This document shows positions 34,556 to 47,017 of a stretch of 64,000 bases of DNA, piece after piece. Positions within the stretch are counted from its first letter, which is position 1. Every line of letters begins with the position of its first letter. Made by a program: the position numbers and the translations under genes. Origin of the DNA: Metridium senile (taxonomy: Eukaryota; Cnidaria; Anthozoa; Actiniaria; Metridiidae); the NCBI GenBank assembly GCA_949775045.1, contig OX459098.1:21930375-21994374 (forward strand). The letters run 5' to 3'. The notes under the pieces are model-generated. The model was not told where the DNA came from. It did not search any database and saw only the letters and a list, made by a program, of their open reading frames with translations.

Positions 34556-34981
34556 ATGGCGGTTCATCATGGAAGAAAAGGACCCCAAAAAGACAAGACC
34601 ACAATGAATGAGGAGGACGAGGACGAGGAAGATCCGTTTGATATAAGGATTAAGGAAACTGGCTGTGCAAAATTTCACCATGCACTTCAGGTAATAACAG
34701 TGATAATCAGCTGAATTGATATATATTTGCATATAGTTACATATTCATATCTTATTTACAAGCTAGTACCTGTAACTTTTAAGTTGCAAATCTCTACTGC
34801 CTTTCCTGGAAGAATTTCTCCCCTGGTGTGTCCTCACTATCAAATATTTTTAACTAAGAATACTTTGAATTGTTATCTTTAGGATTGTTTTATTGAAACT
34901 GGAGACTGGAGGAAATGTCAGCAACAAATGAAGGACTTTAAACAATGTATGTCAAATAAAGACAGGAAAACTGGCAGCTAA
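34556..34981 (+). CDS. COA4: Cytochrome c oxidase assembly factor 4 homologue, 77 aa
   Basis: Two exons, 34556-34690 and 34883-34981, joined in phase 0 across a GTAATA...TTTAG intron. The protein has a charged N-terminus with acidic EEDEDEEDPFDIRI. Then comes a twin CX9C motif: Cys-9-Cys (GCAKFHHALQDC) and Cys-9-Cys (KCQQQMKDFKQC). This is the CHCH fold that is imported into and oxidised in the mitochondrial intermembrane space. The acidic lead-in and the FxxC...DWRxC spacing match COA4/CHCHD8 better than other small CHCH proteins. Human COA4 is 87 aa and is needed for complex IV biogenesis. The short length is normal for the family. Confidence 0.88.
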
Positions 34982-35827
34982 CCTGGAACATGGTACAAAC
35001 ATACTACGATATGTGAATTGACTGTATTATAGCTATAGAATGGACAAATTATAGTGTATATCACAACAGGATTTGAAGACACAGCTGGGCTATATATTTT
35101 GTCCATGCTATATTCAAAATAGACTTGAATTTTTAATTGGGTGATAAAGTGTGAATGTGCGCAAAAAAATGCAGTATCAGAATAAGTACTTATTTGACTG
35201 TTTGGGAGGGCTGCACAGGAAAATATTTTGCTCATGGTCATGAAGTACAGACCAAGCTCCAAATAGTTTCTCATACGGCCCAACCTAACTCAGTCAATAA
35301 GTTTTTTATATACGTGTTTGTACAGACCAGGTGAAAAAAGCCATATGGACCCCATCACATGACATTTTCAGAAGGTTTTCCTAAGAGCGTGCGCCAGGCA
35401 AAATACAGGTCATATGGTAATAGGGAATATTTTTCAAAAAGTACAGTTTTTAAAATATTAAAAATTGTTTTTCTTGTATTATCTATTGTCTGTTGGTGAG
35501 CATAAAATATAAGATTATTTAGGAATAGACGTTTTTAGCATTACGTAAACTTTTGAAATAATAAATTAAAAAAGAATCCAAAGTCTACTATGGAAGAGAG
35601 AAGTATTTACATTTCGCGGGCTTCCTGTGTAGTATTTTCGGAGATGATGTTGCTTTACCAACGACAGCTTCGGCAAAAATTGCAAAGTTTATAAACATGC
35701 TTTGCTCCAATTTCAAGCGGATATTTTCAAAAAACAACAAAACAGCCAACCTTTAATTCTCGCTTTAGAGTTTTTGAGTAATTTACACGGAGTTCTTGTC
35801 AAAACTTTGGTGTCTAAATGCAGCTGA
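34982..35827. other. Spacer between COA4 and the CEP170-like gene
   Basis: COA4 3' region and presumed CEP170-like promoter. GGGCTTCCTGTG near 35621 is another relative of the CACAGG terminus motif. No gene seen. Confidence 0.5.
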
Positions 35828-38800
35828 ATGGCGACGGACTTCAGCAATGGACGACGCGAGCCCTGGGCTTTGTTGGGCCCCGATGGCTCTTACTACAAGC
35901 TTAGAGAACCCAGCTTCTTCGTAGGGAGAAATGGAGATGTGGATTTAGCACTTAGGGTAAGTTTTGTCAGTTGTTTTGTATTTTTATTCAGCATTGTATT
36001 GTACTCAATTTCAATTCTTGTCGCAAGATTTTACACCTTGCATACAATCGTACAAGCTAGTCACGAAATCTTATCGACAACGTCTGAATTTTTGCAAATT
36101 ATTACTACCAACAACTATATCAGTGCTTTGAATATCATCAATGATTATTCGTTTTAAGTGATATTGATTGAGTAAATATTTTTTTTTTTTTGTCGCTTTT
36201 CAGTCTCGTAGTGTCGATAAAAAACACGCAGTGATCACTATACTGGAAGAGCAAGGCCTACACTTTATCCATGATCTGGATTCGCTTAATGGCGTAAGTA
36301 ATTTTTCTTGTTATAAAACCGATTATTTTACGATAAAATCATCTTCGTGGTAACATTTTTTAAGAGGGTTGTTGTTTCTATGAAACAGTCCGAATTCTCA
36401 TTGGCTAAAAATAATGAAATTCATAATGAAATCAAAACAAAGTCTTTCAAATTCGAGGTGTCCGATATCAATATAAAAGTAACAATTTTTCTTCAAATAT
36501 TGTTGCTCTTCAGTTACATCTTATACATCAAGTTGTTTTTTATTCAAAGCTGGATTTGTATCTGAAAAACATTCATATTTTTTCTCTTCATTTATTTTCC
36601 CATATCTCAAAAAGATGTCATTGAATGTTCTTAAAAAATTAATTTTTTTTTTATCTATTACTATTTTCCTTTTTTTAATTCTTTACAGACATTTGTCAAT
36701 GGAAAGCGAGTAAAGGAGTCAAAACTAGGATTTGGCGATGCAGTGAGATTTGGATATGATATCCTTTGAGATTATAATAATAATCCAATTAATTAATGAT
36801 ACTTATTATGAGAAGACATTAATCCTTAGCTTTTCTGTCAGTTTGTTTATATCATAGACTCTGCTGGATTACATGATTCTAATGAATTTTGAATCATAAA
36901 AATTACTAGTGCAGTGAGGTAGAAAATTATATACAACTAGCTTGTATCTCAACATTGCTTGGTTTGCAGTACATGTCTTTAGAAGCAGGTATTTTGTTAG
37001 TTACTAGTTACAAGGACAGGTACATGGCTTTTCCTAAGACAACATTTATTATTCATAACATGCTGTATCTGCAATGTAGTTTGAATCAAAAGGATGCCTT
37101 TTAATGGCTTATAGCTCAAAAATCTTTCATCATGAACTATTAAAATTAAAGATTTTAAAAACATTCTTATGATTGGTTTCTAAATTCTTTGCTTGATTTG
37201 ATATTTGTTTTTGTTTATTTGTTTTGAATTTTGTCACACAGAAAAAATCCACTTTCTGAAAGATTATTTCTTAACTTTTTTGTTCTTACTAGACAAAAAA
37301 AACCTATTCTGTTTCAAAAGAATACCTTTTGTAAATATATTGAATAAACGTTTTTGGATTTGAAAGTCTTATTTAGAGTTAATGATTGTAAAGTGCTTAA
37401 CTACCTGTTCTGTTTCTTATTTCTCCACTCTTGCTTTGAACACAAAGTACCACCTGCTAACTTATGGTCAATCAAACAAATTTCAACATCAAAAGACACT
37501 GTCTCCATGAGAAAACCTCTAAAATTGGCTAATAATTACTGTTCCATTTGATTATGTATCTGTTCTGTGTAAGGGTTTGTTGTGGTCTTGAGGTGGTTGC
37601 TAAACCAAAATGGATAGCTATAGAAAAGGATAAGACATTTTCTGACTTACTACGGTTTTCTACTGGAGATCAGTTCACAAAAAGGAAAGTTATGGTTGTG
37701 GTTTGTGGCGAGGTCTCTTTAAACCAGATGTTTATTCCATCTATTAAAGCACCTCTAGATATTCTCAAGGATCAGGATAAGAGGATAGTTAGCTTTCTTG
37801 TACAACCAGATGGGAAACGCAGTGTTATTTTGGTAAGGATTTACACCTCAAATCTCTCACTGAACTTAAACAATTTAGTATTATAAATGACATTGTCTTG
37901 GTGGTTTAGATGTAAGATAAGTTGATGTAATTTAGATGGACATGTATTAGAGTAGATTTTACTATGATTGAAGTAGATAAATTAGATGTCATGGTTTATG
38001 AATGTAAATTACACACTCTTCACTTCACTTGGCAAACTAACATATTACCAAATAGTTAAAACTTACACCAAGACCATGATTGTACTAAATTAATAGATAA
38101 CAAATCCATTTACTTTTAAGTATTAAATTGACATTCATTGCTTGGAAAATGTTGGTTACTTTGATCAAGTATTGCATAAGATATACTGCTAGCTAGCTAG
38201 CTAGCTAGCTAGTAAACACTATAGCATTTCCTAGCATTTAATCATTTACTGTCAGAGTTATTATTAGTATCAGCCCCTTCTAATGTGATCGTTAGTTTGC
38301 TAAATTGTTCAAATATAAAGATTATATCTATCTTAATGTCAATAATTTTCACCTTTACACAATTGTTGACAATATTATTAGTTATATGGTTCCTTGGTTT
38401 GACCTTTTTACATTACAATGTTTCTATATGGTCTAGTAAGTAGGAGATGTTAACTCTTATCATGTTAACACAAATACTTCCTCATTTCATTACAAGTTAA
38501 ATGTTTTAAGTACAATATGCTGTTGATCATTTGCTGTGTGTACTACACTGAGGTGATATGTGTACAATAGAAGTACATGTTTAGTACAATATTCTGTTAA
38601 TTTACTGTATATTTACTTGAATTAAATTTTTCTCAATCTCACTGTCCCCTTCTTGATCAGAACTACAAGTATTGGCGAGATAACTTAATGGGCGACCGAT
38701 GAAATATAATTACTTTGAACTGAATAATGTAGGTTTTGATAAAAAAGTATTTCCAATGCTAAGAGTAACATTATAGTGTTAAAATGCAGCACTTATTGTA

Positions 38801-41800
38801 GGGTAGCACTTATTCAGGGGGGAGCACTTATTAGAGTAAATATGGTATTGTCAAGTATACTGAGGTTTTAGTGCAAGTGATATCTGTACATAATGTTTTG
38901 TATATTGTTTTGCATATCAAGGTTATATATTTGTTATTATAGTTATATGTTACAATAAGCATATTGTTTTCCTTAATTGTTTCTCACATATGGACATTTA
39001 TTATATTGATTTATATCCATGTCAAGATAATAAACAGACATTGTTTGATGAAAATGATAATAACCTTGACTCTAATGTAAGTATTCACATCATACAAATA
39101 TCATAATTTATAGATATAATGGTTTAAATATGTAAAGTTTGCATGCTGTCATGCTCACCACAACAGTGCATGGTTCAAGTTTTCCCAGAGAGCGAAGAAA
39201 AACACAACGTGATTTTATAGAGTATAATATGAGGCATGATCGTCCGGGGCAGTGTAGTCGTGTAGACTGATGGTGTTGATGTCTGACGTTTTGACAACCT
39301 GAGCAGAAGTCAGCTTTGTTTCTTTACTCTAAAAATTACTTTGCTTGGTTGTCGAAATGTCAGACATCAACATCATCAGTCTTTCTTGAAACTACTCTAG
39401 GTGATCATTCCTCATCTGCATTGATTACACCTGGGATCAGACCATTCACTCTTAGAGTATAATAAATTACCATAATAAGACAAAGGGCTAAAGCTTGAAA
39501 CATCTGTAAAGTTAAGTCAACATTTTTTACGGTGTTACAAATTTCATTATATTACCTATCGTTTACATCAAACATCAACGCAGCCTATACTAGTTTACTC
39601 GCTAGTTTCCATTACTATAACAAGTGTTGAACATTTATTGATGTTGCAGCTATACTTATTCAAACTAACATCATGTTTTATATTGCAGTGCTATCAGGGA
39701 TTAAATGATATGCATCATCCTGCAGAGGAAGCTATATCAAAGACATGTCATGGCTGTGGATCCAAGTCTGGAGACACTATCAAAGAAAGGTTAGCAGGAA
39801 AATATAAACTCTCTGTTGCTGTATCTGATCCCATTATCTATACTTGCTGCTGCATTTTTGCTGTTGTTATTCTTATCTTTGTTGCTGCTGCTGTTGGTGA
39901 TGATATTAAGGGGTCTTTCATTTATAAGTGTGCATGAGGGGGGGGGGGGGGGGGTGGTCCGCAATATTGTTACTACTGCTTCTGATGTTGCTGCTGTGTC
40001 TGTTGTTTATTTTGCTGCTGCTGATGGCATTGTTATTGTTGTTATGTTGGTGCTGCTGCTGCTTCTGATGTTGCAGTTTTTCTGTTGCTGCTAGTGCTGG
40101 TGGTGGCATTGTTGGTGTTATGATGTTATTACTGTTGCTTTGATAATTGGTGGTGGTTATGTTGTTATTGATGTTGCTATGTTGGTGTTGTTTTTACTGT
40201 TGCTATGTTGGTGTTGGTGTTGGTGTTATTCTGTTTGTTGTGCTGTTTTTTTTTCTGTAGCACTTGATATGTACTCTGATATACCTTTTGTCCCCTTGAA
40301 AATGCAATTAAAATAAATGCTAACCTAAACCATTGTTAACCTTATGTATTGCAGTAGACCAGAGAGTGTAGTCCAAGGTAGTAAACTATACGGCCAACCT
40401 TCTTGGTGGGGATGGGGATCATCTGATGAAGAAATCTACACATACCCTAACTGTGCTACAGTTGTAAGCCAATCAGGAACCTCGCATTGTACAGTACTAC
40501 AACAGCGAAGCAAACGAAATAACACAGAACAACAACAAACTTTACTAAAACAACCAATGTTAATGGATACCTCTCCTAAACAATCCTCCATGGGCTCTTC
40601 ACAATCAACTATCACACGAAATAATCATACTGCTGTAGAAAGAACAACTAACTATACACCAACTCCAAGGATGACTACAAGAAATATGCAGGAGTTTTCT
40701 AACATCTACAATTTACCAATGTTTGGGGCATGGGAGAATGTCCCTCATGGAAGCTATGTAGAAGGACTAGAAGATGATCCAGTAGATCATGATAGTTATC
40801 ATTCTAAGGATGCCTTGACTTTCATTCCTATTGTACCTGACTTTGATGAATTACCAGAGAAACCAGTTAGTGAGAAAAGCAAGAAGACGTATCATAGATC
40901 ACCCAAGCTAGGTGAGTGAAAAAGAGAGTTGTTACTGAATGTGGGTGGGAAAAGGAAGAGAAAGAAGTGGGAAATAAATTTAAACTCTATATCTTATAAT
41001 ATATCTCTTATAGAGCAGATATTGAATGCAGTTAGACCATGAAATAATATCAAGTAAATTCTAACAAATAGTCACTATTTAGTGACTAATTGTTGCTACT
41101 ATTGATCACCCAGAACAAATAATAAAACAAAGAATAATGAGGTTTCTTGTGTATTACTCTTTTGTCTCAAGATGTTCTGGTCGAGCGTTAGTGACAAAAT
41201 AGTCACTATTTGTTAGTACTTTCTGAGATTGCATTTCATGGTTTAACTGCATTTGCTCTACTTATATCTCAATCACGTTAAAATTCTCAAGATTGATGAT
41301 CAAACAGGAATTCTAAAAGCTCAAACAATGCGTTAAGGAAAATGTTAACTTGAAAATGTGGAGGTTTTAATTGTGTACATTTTGCAATACATGGTTGGAA
41401 TAAAAACACTTGTATTATTTCTACGAATTATTTCCTCGTTCCTCAGTGATTCACAGACCATTTCAATACATGGTTGCTAAAGTGATAATACTGCATGTGA
41501 TTTGCAGAAAATACCTTGCAACTGAGTCACTGTATTTTATTTTTTTCCAGATTACAGTCCATCAAGTCCAGCGAGTGAAAACAGTGACCTGGACTACAGC
41601 CCAAAGACAAGTCAGCGTGGTGGTGTGTTTGGTTTGACGGAGGTAACAAGTCTTGGATCCAATTCACCTAAAGGTAAATCAAGGACAGCACAAGTGGACT
41701 GATAGTAAGCCCCACCTTTACCTGCTAGCGAAGGCTACTTATTCCATCGTAAAGCATGGAACGCATGCCTACTAGCAGGGAAGCCTCTCCTTTGGTTGAG

Positions 41801-44800
41801 TATCTAATTGATTTCTGTTTTTTCCTCAGGTGTTAAGGTTGGAAAACCAAAACATTTACCAGTCAAGATTAAAACTAACGATTCCAAGTCATCTACTCCT
41901 CGTGCTGTAAGTATTGATCATGACCTCGTTCAGATCAATCCAGCACCAAATAGAAACATCGTTTAGGATTGGTTTAAAAAACAATAGAGTCTGCCCTAAA
42001 ACTAACCAAGCGGTACTGTATTTGGGGAACAACCAAAACGCAACTTTCGACTGTTGCTGTATTACTTCTCCATCATTATCACTTGGTCATCTACCTATCG
42101 TATTATCTTTGTTATGGTGACTATTGCTTCATCACCGTTGCTTTATCGTCATTATCCTCATTATTGATATCATCATCATATATTGTCTGGTTCTTTTATC
42201 TTTGTTATCAGCATCATTATCCTGATTATTGATATCATCATAAATTATATATATTGTCTGGTTATACAGGACAAATCACGTACACCAGTAAGGAGGAACT
42301 CCAGTGCGTCTTCAGTGACAAAGGAATCTTCTCCTAAAGCATCTCGTAGTCTTCTTACTCGTGTACCGTCAACGGGTGGTTCACCTGTTCTTAGTGATAA
42401 TGATTCCAGAGGATCTGGACAAACACCACTAACAAGTACATCAGATGATAGTGATAATGCTACTAACTCACCTGATAAACATCACAAGCGTAAGACTGAC
42501 AAAGCTAAGCCATCTCGTGATAGAGAGGTATTCTCAGCTGATACTACTGATAAAGGTTCAAGTAGTCTACCACGAGTTAATAAAACAGCATTATTACGAG
42601 CTAGGAATAGTCGTGAAGCTCTAAAGACCTCGGCGCGACGCTCATCACCTCTTAGATCACGAACTACATCTAAGACAAGACATAGACGAGCCACAGTTTC
42701 AAAGAACAGCAATTCAAGCGACTCAGCGTCATCTTCATCGCTAAGGATATGGAGTCCAAGCGGCAAGAAGCCTGCTAAATCACCGTCCCAGGAGAAACCC
42801 TCAAGTACAGAGTCGTCAGTGAATACTAGTGTTTCTAGTAGTTCAATAGGTGATAGTACACAAGCTGCTGTTGATGAAGTATTCGATGCAGGAACTCCAG
42901 ACTCGTATGTTTTACCAAAGGAACTACAAATGAATAGGAGTGATTCAAGTAACAGGACTTTTGTACTGGGTAAGTTTGGTTATGATCATTATCGCTGTCA
43001 TTGTCAGAATCTTCATCATCAAAATCTTAATATAATCATTATTTGATCATCATCATCATCACCACCATTTTGATTATCGCCACCGCCATGAGTATTAACA
43101 ACACCATCATTATTATTATTACCATCACCACCACTACAATCACCAAACAGATCATCATCATCATCATCACGATTTTGATTATCGCCACCACCATGAGTAT
43201 CAACAACACCATCATTATTATTACCATCACCACCACTACAATCATCAATCACATCATCATCATCATCATCACATTTTGATTATCGCCACCACCATGAGTA
43301 TCAACATCACCATCATTATTATTATTACCATCACCACCACTACAATCACCAAACAGATGATGATGATGATGATGATGATCTCATCATCACGATCGACACA
43401 AACTGTATCATCTTATATTTCTTTTTCTATTTCTGTAGAAAATAAAGACGAACCTAGTACGAGTTCATCGATTAGTGACATCAAAACCTCTACGGACACA
43501 TCATCGAGCAACCTACATGGGCTCTCGTCGTTAGAAGATACTCTAGAAACTTTAAACCTATCGTTCAACAACAAGACGCCAAATAAAGCACCATCTCACA
43601 CAAACCCTAAATCATTGTCCTCAACATTACAAGCTGATCGACCAGTTACCGGGCTACCGCAACCAGATATTAGTGACTGGATGATGTCATGCAAAGGCCG
43701 AAGTACCTCTCCTGAGTCTTTCGTCTCAGTACCACCAGCATCCTCTCCCTCCCCTCCCTCATCCCCACGCACTAGTGCCATGCATCTTATTCAGGAGAGA
43801 ATAAATTTTAGTGCTGCACCTCCCCACTCGAGAAGGCAGTGGGATATTACGGAAAAGGTACGTTAACGTAAGAAAAACGCAGGAAGTTTGCATGTAATCG
43901 TAATGCTAATCTAAGGTAACACCTCACCACCGAAATACTGCCTTCTTCCAGGTTCGTGGGATGTTTTCTCGTGAGTGATCCAGATTCTTTACACAAAAGT
44001 TTGATCCCTGATCCCATATTTTGATTCCTGAAAATATGTTCTCATCCCTGAATTTATTCATACGATCCCTCTTCTGTGATCCCTGATTCTAGCTGATTCG
44101 GACTATGTGATCCCTGATCCCAGGGGATATCCCACGTTCACGACCCTGTTTTTTTTCGAAATATTCTTTCTTTAAATTTGTACGTGTGATCATTTATGTC
44201 CATCATCTTTCGTTCATTTTTCTTTCTTTCTTTTCACTATTATTTCACATGAGAAAGAGAACCAGTACTGCAATGTTTGTAAAGGATACGAAATCTAATA
44301 GAAATACGTGTTTTTATTTTATTCAGCCTGTGGAAGACTTGATGCTATCATCCGTTCATGCATTTACAGTGGAACTTCGACTTGCTTCCGAGCTGGTGTT
44401 ATCTAAAGCAAGGTATGCTATACTATTTGCCTATTTTTGTTACCTATGTTACTGATATAGTTATGAACGTAGTAGTTATGTATTGTTTGGTACTTTTGCC
44501 TTTGAAGATAATTGCTTGTATGATAGTTTACTGTAATAATTTATTTTTTTCAATTTAATCAAGTTTCGAATTCATTACATTCGTCTAATCTGCAGAATCT
44601 AATGGTCCGAGGTAGACCTAAAACAGAATTCAAGATTCCCTAACATAGGCCATCCAAGATATTATAATAAATAACTGGTAAACTATAATAAAGATATAGG
44701 ATAAATTATACTAACTGATAAACAATAATAAGAAACAATTATATAATAGGTAATGACTGCTAGCTAGCAGGGAATAACTGCGTACCCCAATCTTTTTTTT

Positions 44801-47017
44801 TTTAGAAATCTTTACGAGACGGGTAATGCAAAAGATACAGAAAAACTATCAGACAAAGGACATTCAAGTTCTAAACAAGACAGTAAGATGCCAGAATGGA
44901 AAAGTTCTCATGCGGTATGTCATCACTATTAACATTACCTACTGATAATCTTTGTTATAGCTAAAAAAAACACTATTCATGTTTTTTATAGGAGATTGCT
45001 GGTGTTTTTAGAAATTTACGTCGAGTTGAATTCAACCTCAGAAGTAAGTTGTCGTAATTTTACTATGATGATTGTTCCCCCCCCCCCCATTCCCCTTTGT
45101 CAACCCCTCTCCCCTCCTGACACAGGTAATCCATATAGTGATGCCTATATCAGTGTAGAAGGCTGATGTCCAACGATAGTATCGGTGTTTTGTATTTCAA
45201 TGTTGACTTTCAATATTCCCCAAGGATAAACGTCGTGAACTGGAAGATACTAGATTTTTTTGGCACTTGTTTTGATATTTTGAGCTTGTATTTGCAGCTA
45301 TGGATCAAGCTTTGTCGTACCTATGTACAGCTCAAGACTGCCAAGATGTAAGTGATTTTATATAGTTTGTTTGCATCTTGGAATGACGGACATATCGCCT
45401 TGTACAACTATTTTTGAACTAAGTATATATTTAGGAATTGACTTGGAACGTAACATCAATGTTTAACGCTTCATTTGAATTCTGACGCCCTTTCTCATCA
45501 TTTACATATTAGCCCATTACGGAACATTTTAGGCGCACACATTACAAAAAATAATATCGTCAATAATATTCTCGCCATGCCAGATAACTAGTGAGTAATG
45601 TTCTGGCTTATCAATGTGGTAGAGAAGATAGCTTTATTATCGTGCATTCTTACTGCTATTTATAGAACATATATTGGCCTCGCTTATATGCCGACCTTTA
45701 GTGCTAAGAATAACGCTATATACACTATTTATATTTCTAACTGACATGTATGAGTCGCCATATTGTAAACCAATACACATACGTGTAAATACGCCTAGTC
45801 AACTCGCCTTAGGCTAGTCAGTCCAAGACCGCGTTTGTTATTTAAATTGCTCGCCATATATATATATGTGCATATATTCGGAGTTATAAGAGTTGTTTAT
45901 TTTATAGATTTAGTGCACACTGTAGCATACATGGCGATCAAACTATTATTTAATGATGTTGTCAATGTCATATTTTCAGGGACGTAAAGCAAAACTTCCT
46001 GATCGAAGTGGATTGAGTAAGTATTTGTGTCACATTCAGTCAGTTTAACGATGTGTGCAGTAATTAAATTTGAACTCTTCTTTGGGCGAACCGGCTGAAG
46101 GAAAAATCAAATAGTAGGACACATGTTTCTGCTCGAGGGCCAATAGTTAGATCTATTAGTTGGGCCGGGCATATTTCACATGGGGAAGTATGGTGTATTT
46201 ATGTCATATCACTGTCATTTTGCTTCGGGCAATAAATCTTTTATCGCTGTATATGACCCATCCTCATCGTGTCAACATCATATACTATATGAGAGCATTT
46301 ATTAGTTTATCTTTAACATATACAAAAGATGTCCATTTGTTATATGATCGTTTTATCTTGAGCCTGTATTATTCATTGAAGATTGTTCATTGAAGGGTAT
46401 ATAATTTTACGTTTGAATAATTTAGTTGTTGTTTATAGAAGATGCGGCTTCTATTATTGAAGGGCGTAAAGACCGAATGCAAATTGACTTTCAAAAATAG
46501 AAACCTAATCTTAAAAAATAAGCACCACCATCAGAAAGAGCAAAGAGAAATATGTATTTTTGGAAAAGTTTTATTACTATGAATATAATTCAAGTGAAGC
46601 TATTTGGAATCAAAATGATAGAGATTTGTATATGTTCAGTGAACTGTTCCTTCAGTTAGTCTCGTTGTGGTGTTCAGTTTTCATACTTGAAATTCTGATA
46701 ACTTCTGAAGAATTTAACATTTTTGTCTCAAACTTTTTTACCTTTGTTGATCTCATTCTAATCTGTCGTTTTGATGTATTGGTCAATAAATATTAAAAAA
46801 TATAAATTAACAAAACTATGATAATAAATATTAGCATTCGGTCTAACAAATGTTACCATATTATTAATTGCAATATTCATGTGGTTTTCTGCTATCTACA
46901 GCTCCTAAAAGATGGAATGAGATTAAAGCTCGAGCGAGAAAATGTTCCTGGGCCGAAGAACACCGTAACAAATTTCCAGGCCCTCCGTCCGATGATGAAG
47001 AGGTTGCTACTTCATGA
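35828..47017 (+). CDS. CEP170: CEP170-family centrosomal protein, 997 aa
   Basis: Seventeen exons with unbroken phase: 35828-35956, 36204-36293, 36689-36758, 37293-37330, 37593-37832, 39689-39789, 40355-40911, 41551-41673, 41830-41906, 42270-42969, 43439-43857, 44327-44412, 44806-44914, 44992-45043, 45298-45347, 45980-46016, 46902-47017. Residues about 10-110 form an FHA domain with FFVGRNGDVDLALRSRSVDK, KHAVI, SLNGTFVNGKRV and VRFGYD, very close to vertebrate CEP170. At about 233-242 the family motif LYGQPSWWG is present. The middle (about 250-850) is Ser/Thr/Pro-rich and low complexity, a probable phosphorylated microtubule-binding region. The C-terminus carries the CEP170 helical segment, including EIAGVFRNLRRVEFNL and TPKRWNEIKARARKCSWAEE. 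The protein is shorter than the human one (about 1580). Human CEP170 marks subdistal appendages of mature centrioles. Exon 5 (80 codons) I do not recognise. One or two paralogues exist in vertebrates, so the symbol denotes the family. Confidence 0.88.
36759..37292 (+). other. Probable U12-type (minor spliceosome) intron
   Basis: The 5' splice site reads ATATCCTTTG, the exact minor-class consensus, instead of GT. Near the 3' end TTTCTTAAC (37267-37275) differs by one base from the TTCCTTAAC branch-point consensus and lies 14-17 nt before TTAC|TAG|AC. Either AC (exon from 37290) or AG (exon from 37293) could be used, and both stay in frame. AG recreates FGYD, the residue pattern of vertebrate CEP170. 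Confidence 0.8.
38186..38213. repeat. GCTA microsatellite
   Basis: About six and a half tandem GCTA units in CEP170 intron 5. Confidence 0.85.
39190..39425. repeat. Imperfect inverted repeat in CEP170 intron 5
   Basis: GACTGATGGTGTTGATGTCTGACGTTTTGACAACC on the left is mirrored by GGTTGTCGAAATGTCAGACA and TCAACATCATCAGTC on the right, with outer ATGATC/GATCAT parts. It resembles a retroelement terminus; no coding part was seen. Confidence 0.5.
39475..39620. repeat. Dispersed repeat, copy 3
   Basis: AAGGGCTAAAGCTTGAAACAT then GTTAAGTCAACATTTTTTAC and ACGCAGCCTATACTAGTTTA. Related to 26816-26950 and 23790-23960. Confidence 0.6.
39937..40245. repeat. G tract and GCTGTTGTTG microsatellite
   Basis: A run of about 14 G is followed by some 300 bp of TGCTGCTGT and GTTGGTGTT variants in CEP170 intron 6. 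The Leu/Val-rich and Gln/His/Asn-rich open frames here are products of the repeat. Confidence 0.8.
41003..41270. mobile_element. Palindromic MITE in CEP170 intron 7
   Basis: TAGAGCAGATATTGAATGCA and GTTAGACCATGAAAT pair with ATTTCATGGTTTAAC and TGCATTTGCTCTA. Inner arms contain CTAACAAATAGTCACTATTT and its inverse. Confidence 0.7.
43020..43378. repeat. Three-copy minisatellite in CEP170 intron 10
   Basis: A unit of roughly 115-120 bp (CATCATCATC, then TTTTGATTATCGCCACCACC, ATGAGTATCAACAACACC, ATCATTATTATTACCATCAC) is repeated three times with few changes, ending in an inverted GATGATGATG run. Confidence 0.8.
43950..44150. repeat. Repeat rich in GATCCCTGAT
   Basis: GATCCCTGATCCC and relatives recur about six times over 200 bp in CEP170 intron 11, ending in GGGATATCCCACG, which pairs with the CGTGGGATG near 43954. 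Confidence 0.5.

Noticed and set aside
43019..43380. Ile/Thr and Met/Val-rich frames in CEP170 intron 10
   Set aside because: They come from the three-copy ATC minisatellite, which lies between well-defined splice sites.
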